A stretch of 22,113 nt of DNA from CAZEQL01 sp964514415 (GTDB lineage: Bacteria; Chloroflexota; Dehalococcoidia; GIF9; AB-539-J10), in contig CAZEQL010000016.1 of NCBI GenBank assembly GCA_964514415.1, forward strand, positions 1-22,113. The letters are read 5' to 3'. A model generated the notes under the pieces. It saw only the letters and a list, made by a program, of their open reading frames with translations. It did not search any database and had not been told where the DNA came from. Positions 14,243 to 21,058 of this stretch are shown piece by piece (the first letter of the stretch is position 1; every line of letters starts with the position of its first letter). A program made the translations under genes and the position numbers.

Positions 14243-14365
14243 TTAGTTCTCCCATATTCCTTGGTTATGAAATCCTGCTGGCTTAGCTGGCACAATTTCT
14301 TTGAAAAACCAACTTTTAAGTAAGGTAATTATATCCTTGCCTCTCCAATGTTGAACTTTTTGAGC
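14243..14365 (-). pseudogene. Duplicated 3' end of mtaB
   Basis: An open stretch between a TGA and TAA 14243-14245 with no ATG. Its last 19 codons read KEIVPAKPAGFHNQGIWEN, clearly related to KIVPTKLVEFHNSGMWGE at the end of MtaB. At the DNA level 14243-14302 matches 14650-14713 at roughly three quarters of positions, and most differences are transitions. The upstream 21 codons (AQKVQHWRGKDIITLLKSWF) are not similar to MtaB. It lies three bases before the yggU ATG. Confidence 0.6.
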
Positions 14366-14371
14366 TCACTT

Positions 14372-14584
14372 TTAGTCAAAACGACTCCAGGGAAATGTAG
14401 CTGGAGCGAAGAAGAGAACTACGAAAAACACGACTGCTATAAGGCTAGCTCTCTCGGGAATTGCAGAAGGATCTAGCCAATGTTTCAGGATGTATATTGA
14501 ACCCCAAAATGCACCAAATTCGATGCTACACAGGAAAGCCACTCCTAAGAAAATCCAAGCAACTTTTTTGATTCTTTTCTTCAT
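14372..14584 (-). CDS. Small two-helix membrane protein
   Basis: A 70-aa hypothetical protein. A basic start (MKKRIKK) is followed by a hydrophobic segment AWIFLGVAFLCSIEFGAFWG (about 9-32). A short polar stretch with HWLDPSAIPER comes next, then a second helix ASLIAVVFFVVLFFAPATF (46-64). The first segment could also be read as a signal sequence, but the length and lack of a cleavage pattern favour an inner-membrane hairpin. The ATG 14582-14584 has AAGGTG six bases upstream, supporting real translation. It sits between mtaB and the duplicated mtaB 3' end. I do not recognise a family. Confidence 0.55.
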   Translation of the reverse strand: MKKRIKKVAWIFLGVAFLCSIEFGAFWGSIYILKHWLDPSAIPERASLIAVVFFVVLFFAPATFPWSRFD

Positions 14585-14634
14585 TGAGGCACCTTCTCAT
14601 CTGCCCTTACGAGCTTTCATTTTAGCACTATTGC

Positions 14635-15948
14635 CTACCCTGGGCTTTCAATTAATTCTCCCCACATCCCTGAGTTATGAAATTCTACTAGTTTAGTTGG
14701 CACAATTTTATTGGATAGAGACTCCTTACTTTGGGTAAATACTCTGATATAGTTGTCGGTTAGCCCTGAGTATATATTGCTTCCTGGACTTGTTTCCTTC
14801 TCCCATAAAACAGGCATAGTTCGCCCCAGAAATTGTTCTTCAAAATTGTGTTTAGAGAGCTGTGATAGCTTCAGCATTCTCCGACTACGTTGCTTCTTTA
14901 CACTATCGCTTACTTGATTAAGCATTTTGGCAGCCTGAGTTCTGGGACGAGGTGAGAAGGGGAAAACATGGATGTTGGCGAAGCGGGCTTGCTGACAAAA
15001 GCGATAGCTTTGTTCAAACTCTTCATCACTCTCTCCGGGAAAACCAACTATAACATCCGTAGTAATAGCTACTCCTGGTATTGCTTCTTTAATTAAACTC
15101 ACCACCTTTTGATAATCGTCCAGGGAATAGTGCCGCCTCATCCTTTGAAGCATACTGTCGCTTCCACTTTGCAGGGCTAAGTGGAAGTGGCGACAAAGTC
15201 TAAATCCTTCACCAATGCTCAGGATGCTGTCTTGCCACAGGGCAAGAAATTCAGGAGAGATTTCTTGGGGTTGTAGTGAAGAAAGATGAAGCCTTTCTAT
15301 ATTTGTATCACAAAGAATACACTCCACTAAATCTCTAAGGCTAATACCACCATCTCTATAAGTTCCGACCTTGGTTCCTGTGAGAACAACTTCTTTATAA
15401 CCCATGGCTACTTTTTCCTTAATTTCCCCGATAACTTGAGAAGCAGGCACAGAATATTCACGAGCTCTTACTCGAGGTACGATGCAGTAAGCGCAAGGGC
15501 TATGGCATCCATCCTGAATCTTTATTAGACTACGAACTCTGGAGGTGCTAGAGATTGCTTCGCTTTGCTCGCAATGACAAAGAGAGGGACTCGCAATGGC
15601 AAAGGGGTGGGCTCGCAATGGCAAGCCTTTTATAGTTTCAAGCAGGTGCTCTTTCTCCTCATTACCAAGGACGAAGTCAGCAATAGGAGCCAGCACTTCA
15701 GGAGCTCTTTGGGCATAACATCCAGTGGCAATGATTAAAGCCTGAGGATTTCTCCGTCTTGCTAATCTGAGCCAATGGCGCGATTTACGATCAGCGATAT
15801 GAGTGACTGTGCAAGTATTAGCGATGTAAACGTCAGCCATATCACCAGGTGATACAAGCTGATACCCAGCCTTACTGAACTGACCGGCTAAGGATTCCGT
15901 TTCTGCTTGGTTTAGTTTGCATCCCAATGTATAAAAGGCTACCTTCAT
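14635..15948 (-). CDS. mtaB: tRNA t6A37 methylthiotransferase (MtaB-type radical SAM enzyme) with repeat insertion
   Basis: Adds a methylthio group to t6A at position 37 of ANN-decoding tRNAs, using two iron-sulfur clusters and SAM. The N-terminal UPF0004 domain has its three cluster cysteines: C10 in TLGCKLNQAE, C46 in NTCTVT and C77 in ATGCYAQ. The radical-SAM triad C148-x3-C152-x2-C155 follows (GCHSPCAYC), then LTGTKVGTY, HLALQSGSDSMLQRM and TDVIVGFPGE. A C-terminal TRAM-like part contains YSGLTDNYIRVF. LGCKLNQ and CIVPRVR favour MtaB over MiaB. The start is ATG 15946-15948 (the frame also begins with a TTG one codon earlier). Residues about 111-134 (LRAHPFAIASPSLCHCEQSE...) are foreign repeat sequence in the linker before the radical-SAM domain, with all cluster ligands intact. 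There is no ribosome site. A good promoter ends right at the start, suggesting a leaderless mRNA. Confidence 0.92.
   Translation of the reverse strand: MKVAFYTLGCKLNQAETESLAGQFSKAGYQLVSPGDMADVYIANTCTVTHIADRKSRHWLRLARRRNPQALIIATGCYAQRAPEVLAPIADFVLGNEEKEHLLETIKGLPLRAHPFAIASPSLCHCEQSEAISSTSRVRSLIKIQDGCHSPCAYCIVPRVRAREYSVPASQVIGEIKEKVAMGYKEVVLTGTKVGTYRDGGISLRDLVECILCDTNIERLHLSSLQPQEISPEFLALWQDSILSIGEGFRLCRHFHLALQSGSDSMLQRMRRHYSLDDYQKVVSLIKEAIPGVAITTDVIVGFPGESDEEFEQSYRFCQQARFANIHVFPFSPRPRTQAAKMLNQVSDSVKKQRSRRMLKLSQLSKHNFEEQFLGRTMPVLWEKETSPGSNIYSGLTDNYIRVFTQSKESLSNKIVPTKLVEFHNSGMWGELIESPG
14650..14713 (-). repeat. mtaB 3'-end segment duplicated at 14243-14302
   Basis: Encodes NKIVPTKLVEFHNSGMWGEL in MtaB. 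A diverged copy in the same orientation lies about 410 bp downstream in the direction of transcription, with the 70-aa membrane protein gene in between. Confidence 0.6.
15551..15623. repeat. Family-B repeat with 22-bp tandem units inside mtaB
   Basis: On the + strand, GAGATTGCTTCGCTTTGCTC leads into units starting CTCGCAATG at 15568, 15590 and 15612, an exact 22-bp period. Because 22 is not a multiple of three, the core is read in three different frames in MtaB, giving LCHCE, FAIAS and LPLRA, all without stops. The left part matches the family-B palindrome seen intergenically at 20012-20081. Confidence 0.8.
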
Positions 15949-15956
15949 CAAGATGG

Positions 15957-15986
15957 ATTATATTTGTTGCTTGTTCGAATGGTCAA
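15957..15986 (-). promoter_or_regulatory. mtaB promoter, near-leaderless
   Basis: On the minus strand, -35 TTGACC (15981-15986), an 18-bp spacer and a perfect -10 TATAAT (15957-15962). The -10 ends 8 bp before the ATG, so transcription should start at or within two bases of the start codon. This explains the absence of a Shine-Dalgarno. Confidence 0.65.
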
Positions 15987-16026
15987 ACTTTGCTAAGGAA
16001 TCTTTTAATTACAATCCTCCCTGTGA

Positions 16027-16032
16027 TATAGT
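16027..16032 (+). promoter_or_regulatory. Candidate -10 box of recJ
   Basis: TATAGT (five of six matches) lies 34 bp upstream of the chosen recJ ATG. The corresponding -35 (TTTAAT at 17 bp) is weak. A leader of about 28 nt would include the AAGGAGAG ribosome site. Confidence 0.35.
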
Positions 16033-16066
16033 TAGAGCCTTTAACCAAAAGCTATTAAGGAGAGAC

Positions 16067-17752
16067 ATGGCATTGAGTCGGCAGTGGCAGCTTTTACCTC
16101 CAGTACCGGATGAATACTTACACGCTTGTGGCGTTTCCTCGCTGCTTGCTCAACTACTTTACAATCGTGGCGTTAAACCAGACGAGGTCGAACTATTCTT
16201 AGCTGCTGACTATGGACTCCAGGGCAATCCTTTTCTACTTCCTGACATGTTACAGGCTGTAAGTAGAATCTACAGAGCTTTGCGTGCAGGGGAGCAAATT
16301 GCCATTTATGGCGACTTCGATGTCGATGGTATCACAGCTACAACTGTTCTCGTTGAAGGATTATCCTGGCTCGGTGGCAAAGTTATACCCTATATACCTA
16401 GTCGCTTTGACGAAGGCCATGGAATGAAATTCGCTGCTATAGAAAAACTCCATAACCAGGGAGCTGGACTAATTATCACCGTTGACTGTGGAATTACCGA
16501 CCTTGCGGGAGCAAAGCAAGCTCAGGAAAGGGGAATAGACCTGATTATCACTGACCATCATCTCCCATTAGCAAATTTGCCTCAAGCAATAGCCGTAGTT
16601 GATGCTAAACGGAAGGACTCACGATACCCCTATTTAAACTTAGCTGGCGTAGGCATTGCCTTTAAGCTTCTACAGGCATTGCTCCACCAACGCGGCAAGG
16701 AGGAATTTCTTACCAAAGTATTAGATTTGGTAGCTTTAGGTACTGTCACTGATATGGTTCCTGTTACTGGTGAGAATCGTTATCTGGTAAAAGCAGGACT
16801 GACCGCGCTTAATAATACTCACCGCATTGGAATCAAAGAGGTAGTTAGGTTAGCTGGGCTAAAGTTAGGGGGGCTCGATGCTGGGCACATTTCCTGGGTC
16901 CTGGGACCTCGACTCAATGCTGCCGGTAGAATTGACAATGCCTCCACCGGCTATCGATTGCTTACCACTGACTCGCCTGAAGAAGCTCGTCTTCTAGCAG
17001 TGGAACTAGAAGAAAAGAATGCTGAGCGACAAAAATTAACTAGTGAAGTGCTAAATAAAGTAAAGGAGAAACTAGCTAACAAGATGCATCTTCCATTGCT
17101 TATAGCAGGCGATGACAGTTATCCTGTTGGGGTTATTGGCCTTGTTGCCGGCAAGCTGGCAGACGAATTTCACAAGCCGACTATCATTCTCAGCCTCGGC
17201 TTTGAAGTGTGCCAGGGCAGCACTCGAAGTATAGCTGAATTCAATATGGCGTCTGCCTTGGAGAAATGCCAGGACTTGCTTCTTAGCTTTGGCGGCCATC
17301 CCATGGCTGCCGGCTTTACTTTGGCACGTCAGAATTTAGCTCAGCTAGAGGAAAGAATTATGGGATTAGCTACAAGTGAGTTATCCCACCTTGAGCTTTG
17401 TCCTAAGTTGGTTATTGATGCTGAAATTCCTTTATCCATCTTTGCTGGCGATACCTTTAACTTACTTCAAAAATTGAGTCCCTTTGGTCAAGGCAATCCA
17501 CAGCCTACCTTTCTCAGCCGCCACGTTGAGGTAGTCGAATGCCGCAACTTTGGCAACCAGGGTAAGCATTTAGAACTAAAACTCAAACAAGGAAATATAA
17601 CCTGGAGAGCTGTGGAATTTGGCTCACAAAAAACCCGGGAGGGAATCCCAGCTTACATAGATATCGTGTATAACGTGGAGAGAGGTTGGTGGAATGGTGA
17701 GGAAGTGCTATGTCTTAACCTTTGTGACTTTGCTCCGAGCCAGCCCCGTTAG
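16067..17752 (+). CDS. recJ: Single-stranded-DNA-specific exonuclease RecJ
   Basis: 5'-to-3' exonuclease on single-stranded DNA in recombination and repair. The 561 aa show the DHH-family phosphoesterase motifs: YGDFDVDGITATT with Asp83, 85 and 87, VDCGITD with Asp140, and TDHHLP at 162-167 (the DHH signature). LGTVTDMVP and LGPRLNAAGRIDNA follow, then the DHHA1 motif GGHPMAAGF near 409-417. A C-terminal OB-type domain covers roughly 470-555 (SPFGQGNPQPTFLSR...). I chose ATG 16067 because AAGGAGAG lies five bases upstream and the protein then starts as relatives do. The frame is open back to 15953, but that part overlaps the mtaB promoter. The stop lies 5 bp from the lgt stop on the other strand, leaving no room for a terminator. 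Confidence 0.95.
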   Translation: MALSRQWQLLPPVPDEYLHACGVSSLLAQLLYNRGVKPDEVELFLAADYGLQGNPFLLPDMLQAVSRIYRALRAGEQIAIYGDFDVDGITATTVLVEGLSWLGGKVIPYIPSRFDEGHGMKFAAIEKLHNQGAGLIITVDCGITDLAGAKQAQERGIDLIITDHHLPLANLPQAIAVVDAKRKDSRYPYLNLAGVGIAFKLLQALLHQRGKEEFLTKVLDLVALGTVTDMVPVTGENRYLVKAGLTALNNTHRIGIKEVVRLAGLKLGGLDAGHISWVLGPRLNAAGRIDNASTGYRLLTTDSPEEARLLAVELEEKNAERQKLTSEVLNKVKEKLANKMHLPLLIAGDDSYPVGVIGLVAGKLADEFHKPTIILSLGFEVCQGSTRSIAEFNMASALEKCQDLLLSFGGHPMAAGFTLARQNLAQLEERIMGLATSELSHLELCPKLVIDAEIPLSIFAGDTFNLLQKLSPFGQGNPQPTFLSRHVEVVECRNFGNQGKHLELKLKQGNITWRAVEFGSQKTREGIPAYIDIVYNVERGWWNGEEVLCLNLCDFAPSQPR

Positions 17753-17757
17753 AGAAA

Positions 17758-18579
17758 TCAGGTGGGGGGAGAAGTCACCCTTCCACGAGACCGGCGTATT
17801 TTAATGATAAACAAGGGTATGGCAACTACCAATATCACCAGGCTGATAACTTGGCCCTGCTGCAAGCTAAAACTGCCCAAGGTAAGAAATGGGTCGTTTA
17901 CACGGAAAAATCTTAAGCCAAAATCGCCAGCAGCATAAAGGCAAAGGTAGAGAAGGAACGAAGAGCCTTGTGGCTTGAGCTTCCCACGGAAGTACCATAG
18001 TACAGCGAAAACTATCAGATTCCATAGCAGAAAATAAATCTGAGTGGGGTAAAGCGGCGCTCCCCAATATTGCGGAGGCATAGTATCTCGTGGAGTGTAA
18101 AGCACTGCACCAGGGAAAGAGCTGAAGGGGCTGGGCTTGCCATAGCAGCAACCATTCAGGGTGCAACCAATTCTACCTATGGCCTGAGCCAGAGGCGCTC
18201 CAACAGCAATGGCATCGCCTACGCCAGCAAGATTAGAAAAAGGAGTCTTCTTCACCCTCATGTAAATCCATACCGCTGCAAGGACACCAAAGACAGCTCC
18301 GTAGAGCCCTAATCCAGCAAAGCCAATTATCTGAACGGGTTCCTTTGGATGAGCCACAAGTTGGTCGACGAGATAAACTAACCTGGCTCCAACGAAACCG
18401 CCGATAATGCCCCAGAGGAATAGGCTGTAAATAAAATCTTGCGAAATGCTCAGCCTTTTTGTCTCTCGCAAAGTGATAACCAGCAGTGTTATGATCGCCA
18501 GAGCCACCATAATTCCATACCACCGTATAGTGAAAGAACCAATGGTGAAGGCAACGGGGTCTACGCTAATGGTGAGCAT
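17758..18579 (-). CDS. lgt: Phosphatidylglycerol-prolipoprotein diacylglyceryl transferase
   Basis: Inner-membrane enzyme that transfers diacylglycerol from phosphatidylglycerol to the lipobox Cys of prolipoproteins. The 273 aa have about seven hydrophobic helices. Motifs: RWYGIMVALAI at the N terminus, GGFVGARLVYLV, GLGLYGAVFG (position of the catalytic HGGL/YGG region), the Lgt signature GRIGCTLNGCCYGKP with its essential Arg, and YPTQIY then FGLRFFRVND near the end. GCTLNGCCYG is a variant of the Escherichia GNFINGELWG seen in other bacteria. The ATG 18577-18579 follows the TAG of the glycosyltransferase with no gap, so translation is probably coupled. The C terminus is basic and cytosolic. 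Confidence 0.94.
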   Translation of the reverse strand: MLTISVDPVAFTIGSFTIRWYGIMVALAIITLLVITLRETKRLSISQDFIYSLFLWGIIGGFVGARLVYLVDQLVAHPKEPVQIIGFAGLGLYGAVFGVLAAVWIYMRVKKTPFSNLAGVGDAIAVGAPLAQAIGRIGCTLNGCCYGKPSPFSSFPGAVLYTPRDTMPPQYWGAPLYPTQIYFLLWNLIVFAVLWYFRGKLKPQGSSFLLYLCLYAAGDFGLRFFRVNDPFLTLGSFSLQQGQVISLVILVVAIPLFIIKIRRSRGRVTSPPT

Positions 18580-19986
18580 CTAGCTTTTTCTCTTGCTGAG
18601 CTTGTGCCAGGGGTGATAACTAATTATGGAATCCTCATCTACTTCATTGTTAATGAAGTAATTGGCAACTTTCAGATAATCCGCCACCCTGTCAGGCATA
18701 AGAAAATGTTCCCTTACATATTCTTGGGCTTTCCCTCCAACTAACTCCGCCTCCTTCGGGTTTCTCAATAAGCGAACTATTCTCCTTGCCGCTTTCTTGG
18801 CTGAAGTGATGAAGAAGCCAGTCTCCCCATCCCTAACCTGAATAGGGATTGCGCCTACCTCCCTGGTTATCACTGGCTTCCTCTTCCACAGGGCTTCAGT
18901 GATAACCAGCCCAAAGCCTTCCTTGGTAGAAGGCTGTAATATTATTCTGGCAGCTCTTTGCAGCGCGTTTACCTCCAGAGCATTTACTGCCACATCATCT
19001 GGAAGCCTGAGGACATGAATACCATGGTCGTTTTTGGTTTCTTCGCAGACTTGGTTAAATATCCTCTCTCCCTCGGGGTCATCGGCAGCCATGTTGCCAG
19101 CTACTATTAGCTGGCACTTCTCTTCCTTTTGGGCAATCCTGTAAGCATTGATGCTGGTATCAATGCCCTTCCAGGGGTCAAATCTGCCTACTTGAACTAG
19201 CATAGGTATGCTTGGATCTATTTCATATTTCTCCAATACCTTAGCAATTTCGCTAGAGTCTAACTCCTTATTCTTGTTGGAAAGGGGGTCGATGAAAGGA
19301 GGAATTATATACTTCTGCAGAGGCCAACAGTCTACTACGTAATGAGCGCCGGAGAATATAACGGCATCGTAAAAGGTGGCCCAAAATGTGATAAATTCCC
19401 ACAAAGCAGGACTCTTCTCGAATGTTTCCGCCTCCACATCAATATGAAACCTCCACAGCCATTTTTCGCCTTCTCTTTTTAAGTACCGCGCCAGGCCGAG
19501 TGGCTGTGGGTCATGTACAATTTCTATATCTGGCTTATATTTATTATGGTCCTCAGAATAGATGTCTGCAGTCTCCCTGAGAGTATAATAATAAATCTTT
19601 ATCATATCAGGAGTGAGGGTACCCTTTTTACCTTGCAAAAGGTTGTGAATGGTTTTTGTCACTCGATAAAATGCCTCTGTTCCACACACCACTTTCCATT
19701 CATCTTCTATTCCCAGCTCATTTAAGAATGGCACCTGAGAATAAAGCATCTCAGCCACACCCCCACCCACCGCTGAGGAATTGACCTCCAATATCCTTAC
19801 CCCTTTGAGCTTTGCGGCAAGGGTCTGTAGCTTTTCTATTTTCTCTTCGCCCACTATAGGGATATAATCTTGCAAGGGAGGCACGGAAAAGGGCTGGACT
19901 CCCTTCCTGCGACTATATACAGTCCCATCTTCTAGAGGTAATCTCTTCTCTATCTGCTCAGCAAGCTTATTCACCTGGGCTTCCAT
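18580..19986 (-). CDS. GT4 glycosyltransferase, trehalose synthase/phosphorylase (TreT) type
   Basis: Retaining GT-B glycosyltransferase of 468 aa. TreT-like signatures are EVNSSAVGGGVAEML (67-81, phosphate/donor loop), VHDPQPLGL (157-165), RFHIDVE (179-185) and IPPFIDPLSNKN (228-239). GRFDPWKG (267-274) starts the donor domain, and the E-x7-E type motif EGFGLVITE is at 356-364. TreT enzymes make trehalose from NDP-glucose and glucose, while trehalose phosphorylases use glucose-1-phosphate. The sequence alone does not separate them. It is cytosolic, with no signal or membrane segment. The start ATG 19984-19986 has AAGGAG six bases upstream. It directly abuts lgt. Trehalose or a related glycoside as compatible solute is a reasonable inference. 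The family is best known from archaea and thermophiles. Confidence 0.82.
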   Translation of the reverse strand: MEAQVNKLAEQIEKRLPLEDGTVYSRRKGVQPFSVPPLQDYIPIVGEEKIEKLQTLAAKLKGVRILEVNSSAVGGGVAEMLYSQVPFLNELGIEDEWKVVCGTEAFYRVTKTIHNLLQGKKGTLTPDMIKIYYYTLRETADIYSEDHNKYKPDIEIVHDPQPLGLARYLKREGEKWLWRFHIDVEAETFEKSPALWEFITFWATFYDAVIFSGAHYVVDCWPLQKYIIPPFIDPLSNKNKELDSSEIAKVLEKYEIDPSIPMLVQVGRFDPWKGIDTSINAYRIAQKEEKCQLIVAGNMAADDPEGERIFNQVCEETKNDHGIHVLRLPDDVAVNALEVNALQRAARIILQPSTKEGFGLVITEALWKRKPVITREVGAIPIQVRDGETGFFITSAKKAARRIVRLLRNPKEAELVGGKAQEYVREHFLMPDRVADYLKVANYFINNEVDEDSIISYHPWHKLSKRKS

Positions 19987-20011
19987 ATTAACTCCTTACA
20001 CATTGTAGCCG

Positions 20012-20081
20012 TTGCGAGCAAGGGAAAGCAATCTCACCTTACTTTTAGGATTGCTGCGGCATTTCATACCTCGCAATGACA
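20012..20081. repeat. Family-B palindromic interspersed repeat, intergenic copy
   Basis: Left arm TTGCGAGCAAGGGAAAGC followed by AATC (20012-20033). Right arm is GATTGC (20049-20054) with a spaced end CTCGCAATGACA (20070-20081). The arms are imperfect inverted repeats, able to fold over a 15-base loop. It lies between ftsY and the glycosyltransferase gene. Confidence 0.7.
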
Positions 20082-20093
20082 CGGAAAACCAAG

Positions 20094-21050
20094 CTAAGAG
20101 AATATGGCATTAACAAAAGTCGCAGCATTAAAAACGGCTATATCCTGCAATTTTTCACCAGTACCTATGTAGGCAATAGGTATGTTTAATTCATTACAGA
20201 TAGCAAAAATTATTCCTCCCTTGGCTGTGCCATCTAGCTTAGTTAAAAAAATCCCGGTTATTCCTATGGCTTGGGTAAAATACCTTGCTTGGGTCAGACC
20301 ATTTTGTCCTGTAGTGGCATCCATTACCAATAAGATTTGATGGAGGGCTGAAGAATTCTGTCTAGCTGCTACCCTCTTTATCTTCTTGAGCTCTTCCATG
20401 AGATTAAACTTGGTATGAAGGCGCCCAGCAGTATCGATAATTACGACTTGGGCATGGCGATTACATGCCGCCTGGATAGCATCGAAGGCTACTGCCCCGG
20501 GGTCGCCGCCAGGACGGTGAGCAATAACTTCAGCACCAATTTCTCCACCCCAGTACTTAAGCTGGTCTATAGCTGCCGCCCTGAAGGTATCGGATGCTGC
20601 TAGAATAACCTTCTTGCCTTGCGAAGTAAAAGCGTAAGCTAATTTAGCAATGCTAGTCGTTTTACCTGAGCCATTTACTCCAACCACAAGAATAACTTGG
20701 GGGGATTCTTCGCTTCGCTCAGAAGGACATCCACTTTTGTCGCCCTGAACGAAGTGAAGGGGCTCAGGATGACAAGGTAAAGCAGGAACACTCAGCAGGT
20801 TCACCATCTCCTGTTTCAAAGTTGACCGTATTTGTGATGCCTCTGCCAGTTTGTCTATTTTCACTCGCTGCTTGACTCTTGCCACGAGCTTGTCTGTCGT
20901 CTCTATGCCGACATCGGCTGAGATGAGCAACTCCTCCAACTCCTCCCAAATTTCTCCCCCAAACGATTCTCGCTCAAAAAGACGGGTTATCTTCTTTAAT
21001 CGATCGAACAAGCTGCTCCTCTGCAGTAAACTGCTAGTATATACTAGCAT
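20094..21050 (-). CDS. ftsY: Signal recognition particle receptor FtsY with in-frame repeat insertion
   Basis: SRP-receptor GTPase that docks ribosome-SRP complexes at the membrane. It is a short-A-domain form of 318 aa. The N-domain helical bundle is about 12-90 (LFDRLKKITRLF, EELEELLISADVG). The G domain starts near 118: P-loop GVNGSGKTT (124-132), SDTFRAAAIDQL (153-164), DTAGR (206-210), LVMDATTGQNGL, and TKLDGTAKGG (270-279). The C-terminal amphipathic FNAATFVNAIF completes it. Residues 93-116 (CHPEPLHFVQGDKSGC...SERSEES) match the family-A repeat exactly in frame and sit at the N/G domain junction, where normal FtsY passes directly into PQVILVVGVNG. The start is ATG 21048-21050. It lies 8 bp after the membrane-protein stop. 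Confidence 0.95.
   Translation of the reverse strand: MLVYTSSLLQRSSLFDRLKKITRLFERESFGGEIWEELEELLISADVGIETTDKLVARVKQRVKIDKLAEASQIRSTLKQEMVNLLSVPALPCHPEPLHFVQGDKSGCPSERSEESPQVILVVGVNGSGKTTSIAKLAYAFTSQGKKVILAASDTFRAAAIDQLKYWGGEIGAEVIAHRPGGDPGAVAFDAIQAACNRHAQVVIIDTAGRLHTKFNLMEELKKIKRVAARQNSSALHQILLVMDATTGQNGLTQARYFTQAIGITGIFLTKLDGTAKGGIIFAICNELNIPIAYIGTGEKLQDIAVFNAATFVNAIFS
20703..20776. repeat. Family-A repeat pair inside ftsY
   Basis: Minus strand: TGTCATCCTGAGCCCCTTC ... GTTCAGGGCGACA forms one palindromic unit. Eight bases later TGTCCTTCTGAGCGAAGCG and AAGAATCC form a second half unit. Together they add about 24 codons with no stop. It is the same family as 4781-4845. Of the three possible minus-strand frames, one is closed by TGA early on, and the gene uses an open one. 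Confidence 0.8.
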
Positions 21051-21058
21051 AAAAGCAG

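Noticed and set aside
15568..15623. Possible CRISPR array (22-bp period)
   Set aside because: Only three short units with no spacer diversity; the period lies within the mtaB coding frame and matches the dispersed family-B repeat.
15953..16066. N-terminal extension of RecJ by 38 residues
   Set aside because: It overlaps the mtaB promoter, lacks a ribosome site and has no similarity to RecJ; ATG 16067 has a strong AAGGAG.
17753..17757. Bidirectional terminator between recJ and lgt
   Set aside because: Only 5 bp separate the two stop codons, and no hairpin was found there.
20002..20031. Promoter for the glycosyltransferase gene with -35 TTGCTT inside the family-B repeat and -10 TACAAT
   Set aside because: Transcription would begin within the AAGGAG ribosome site, leaving it truncated; kept only as a weak possibility.
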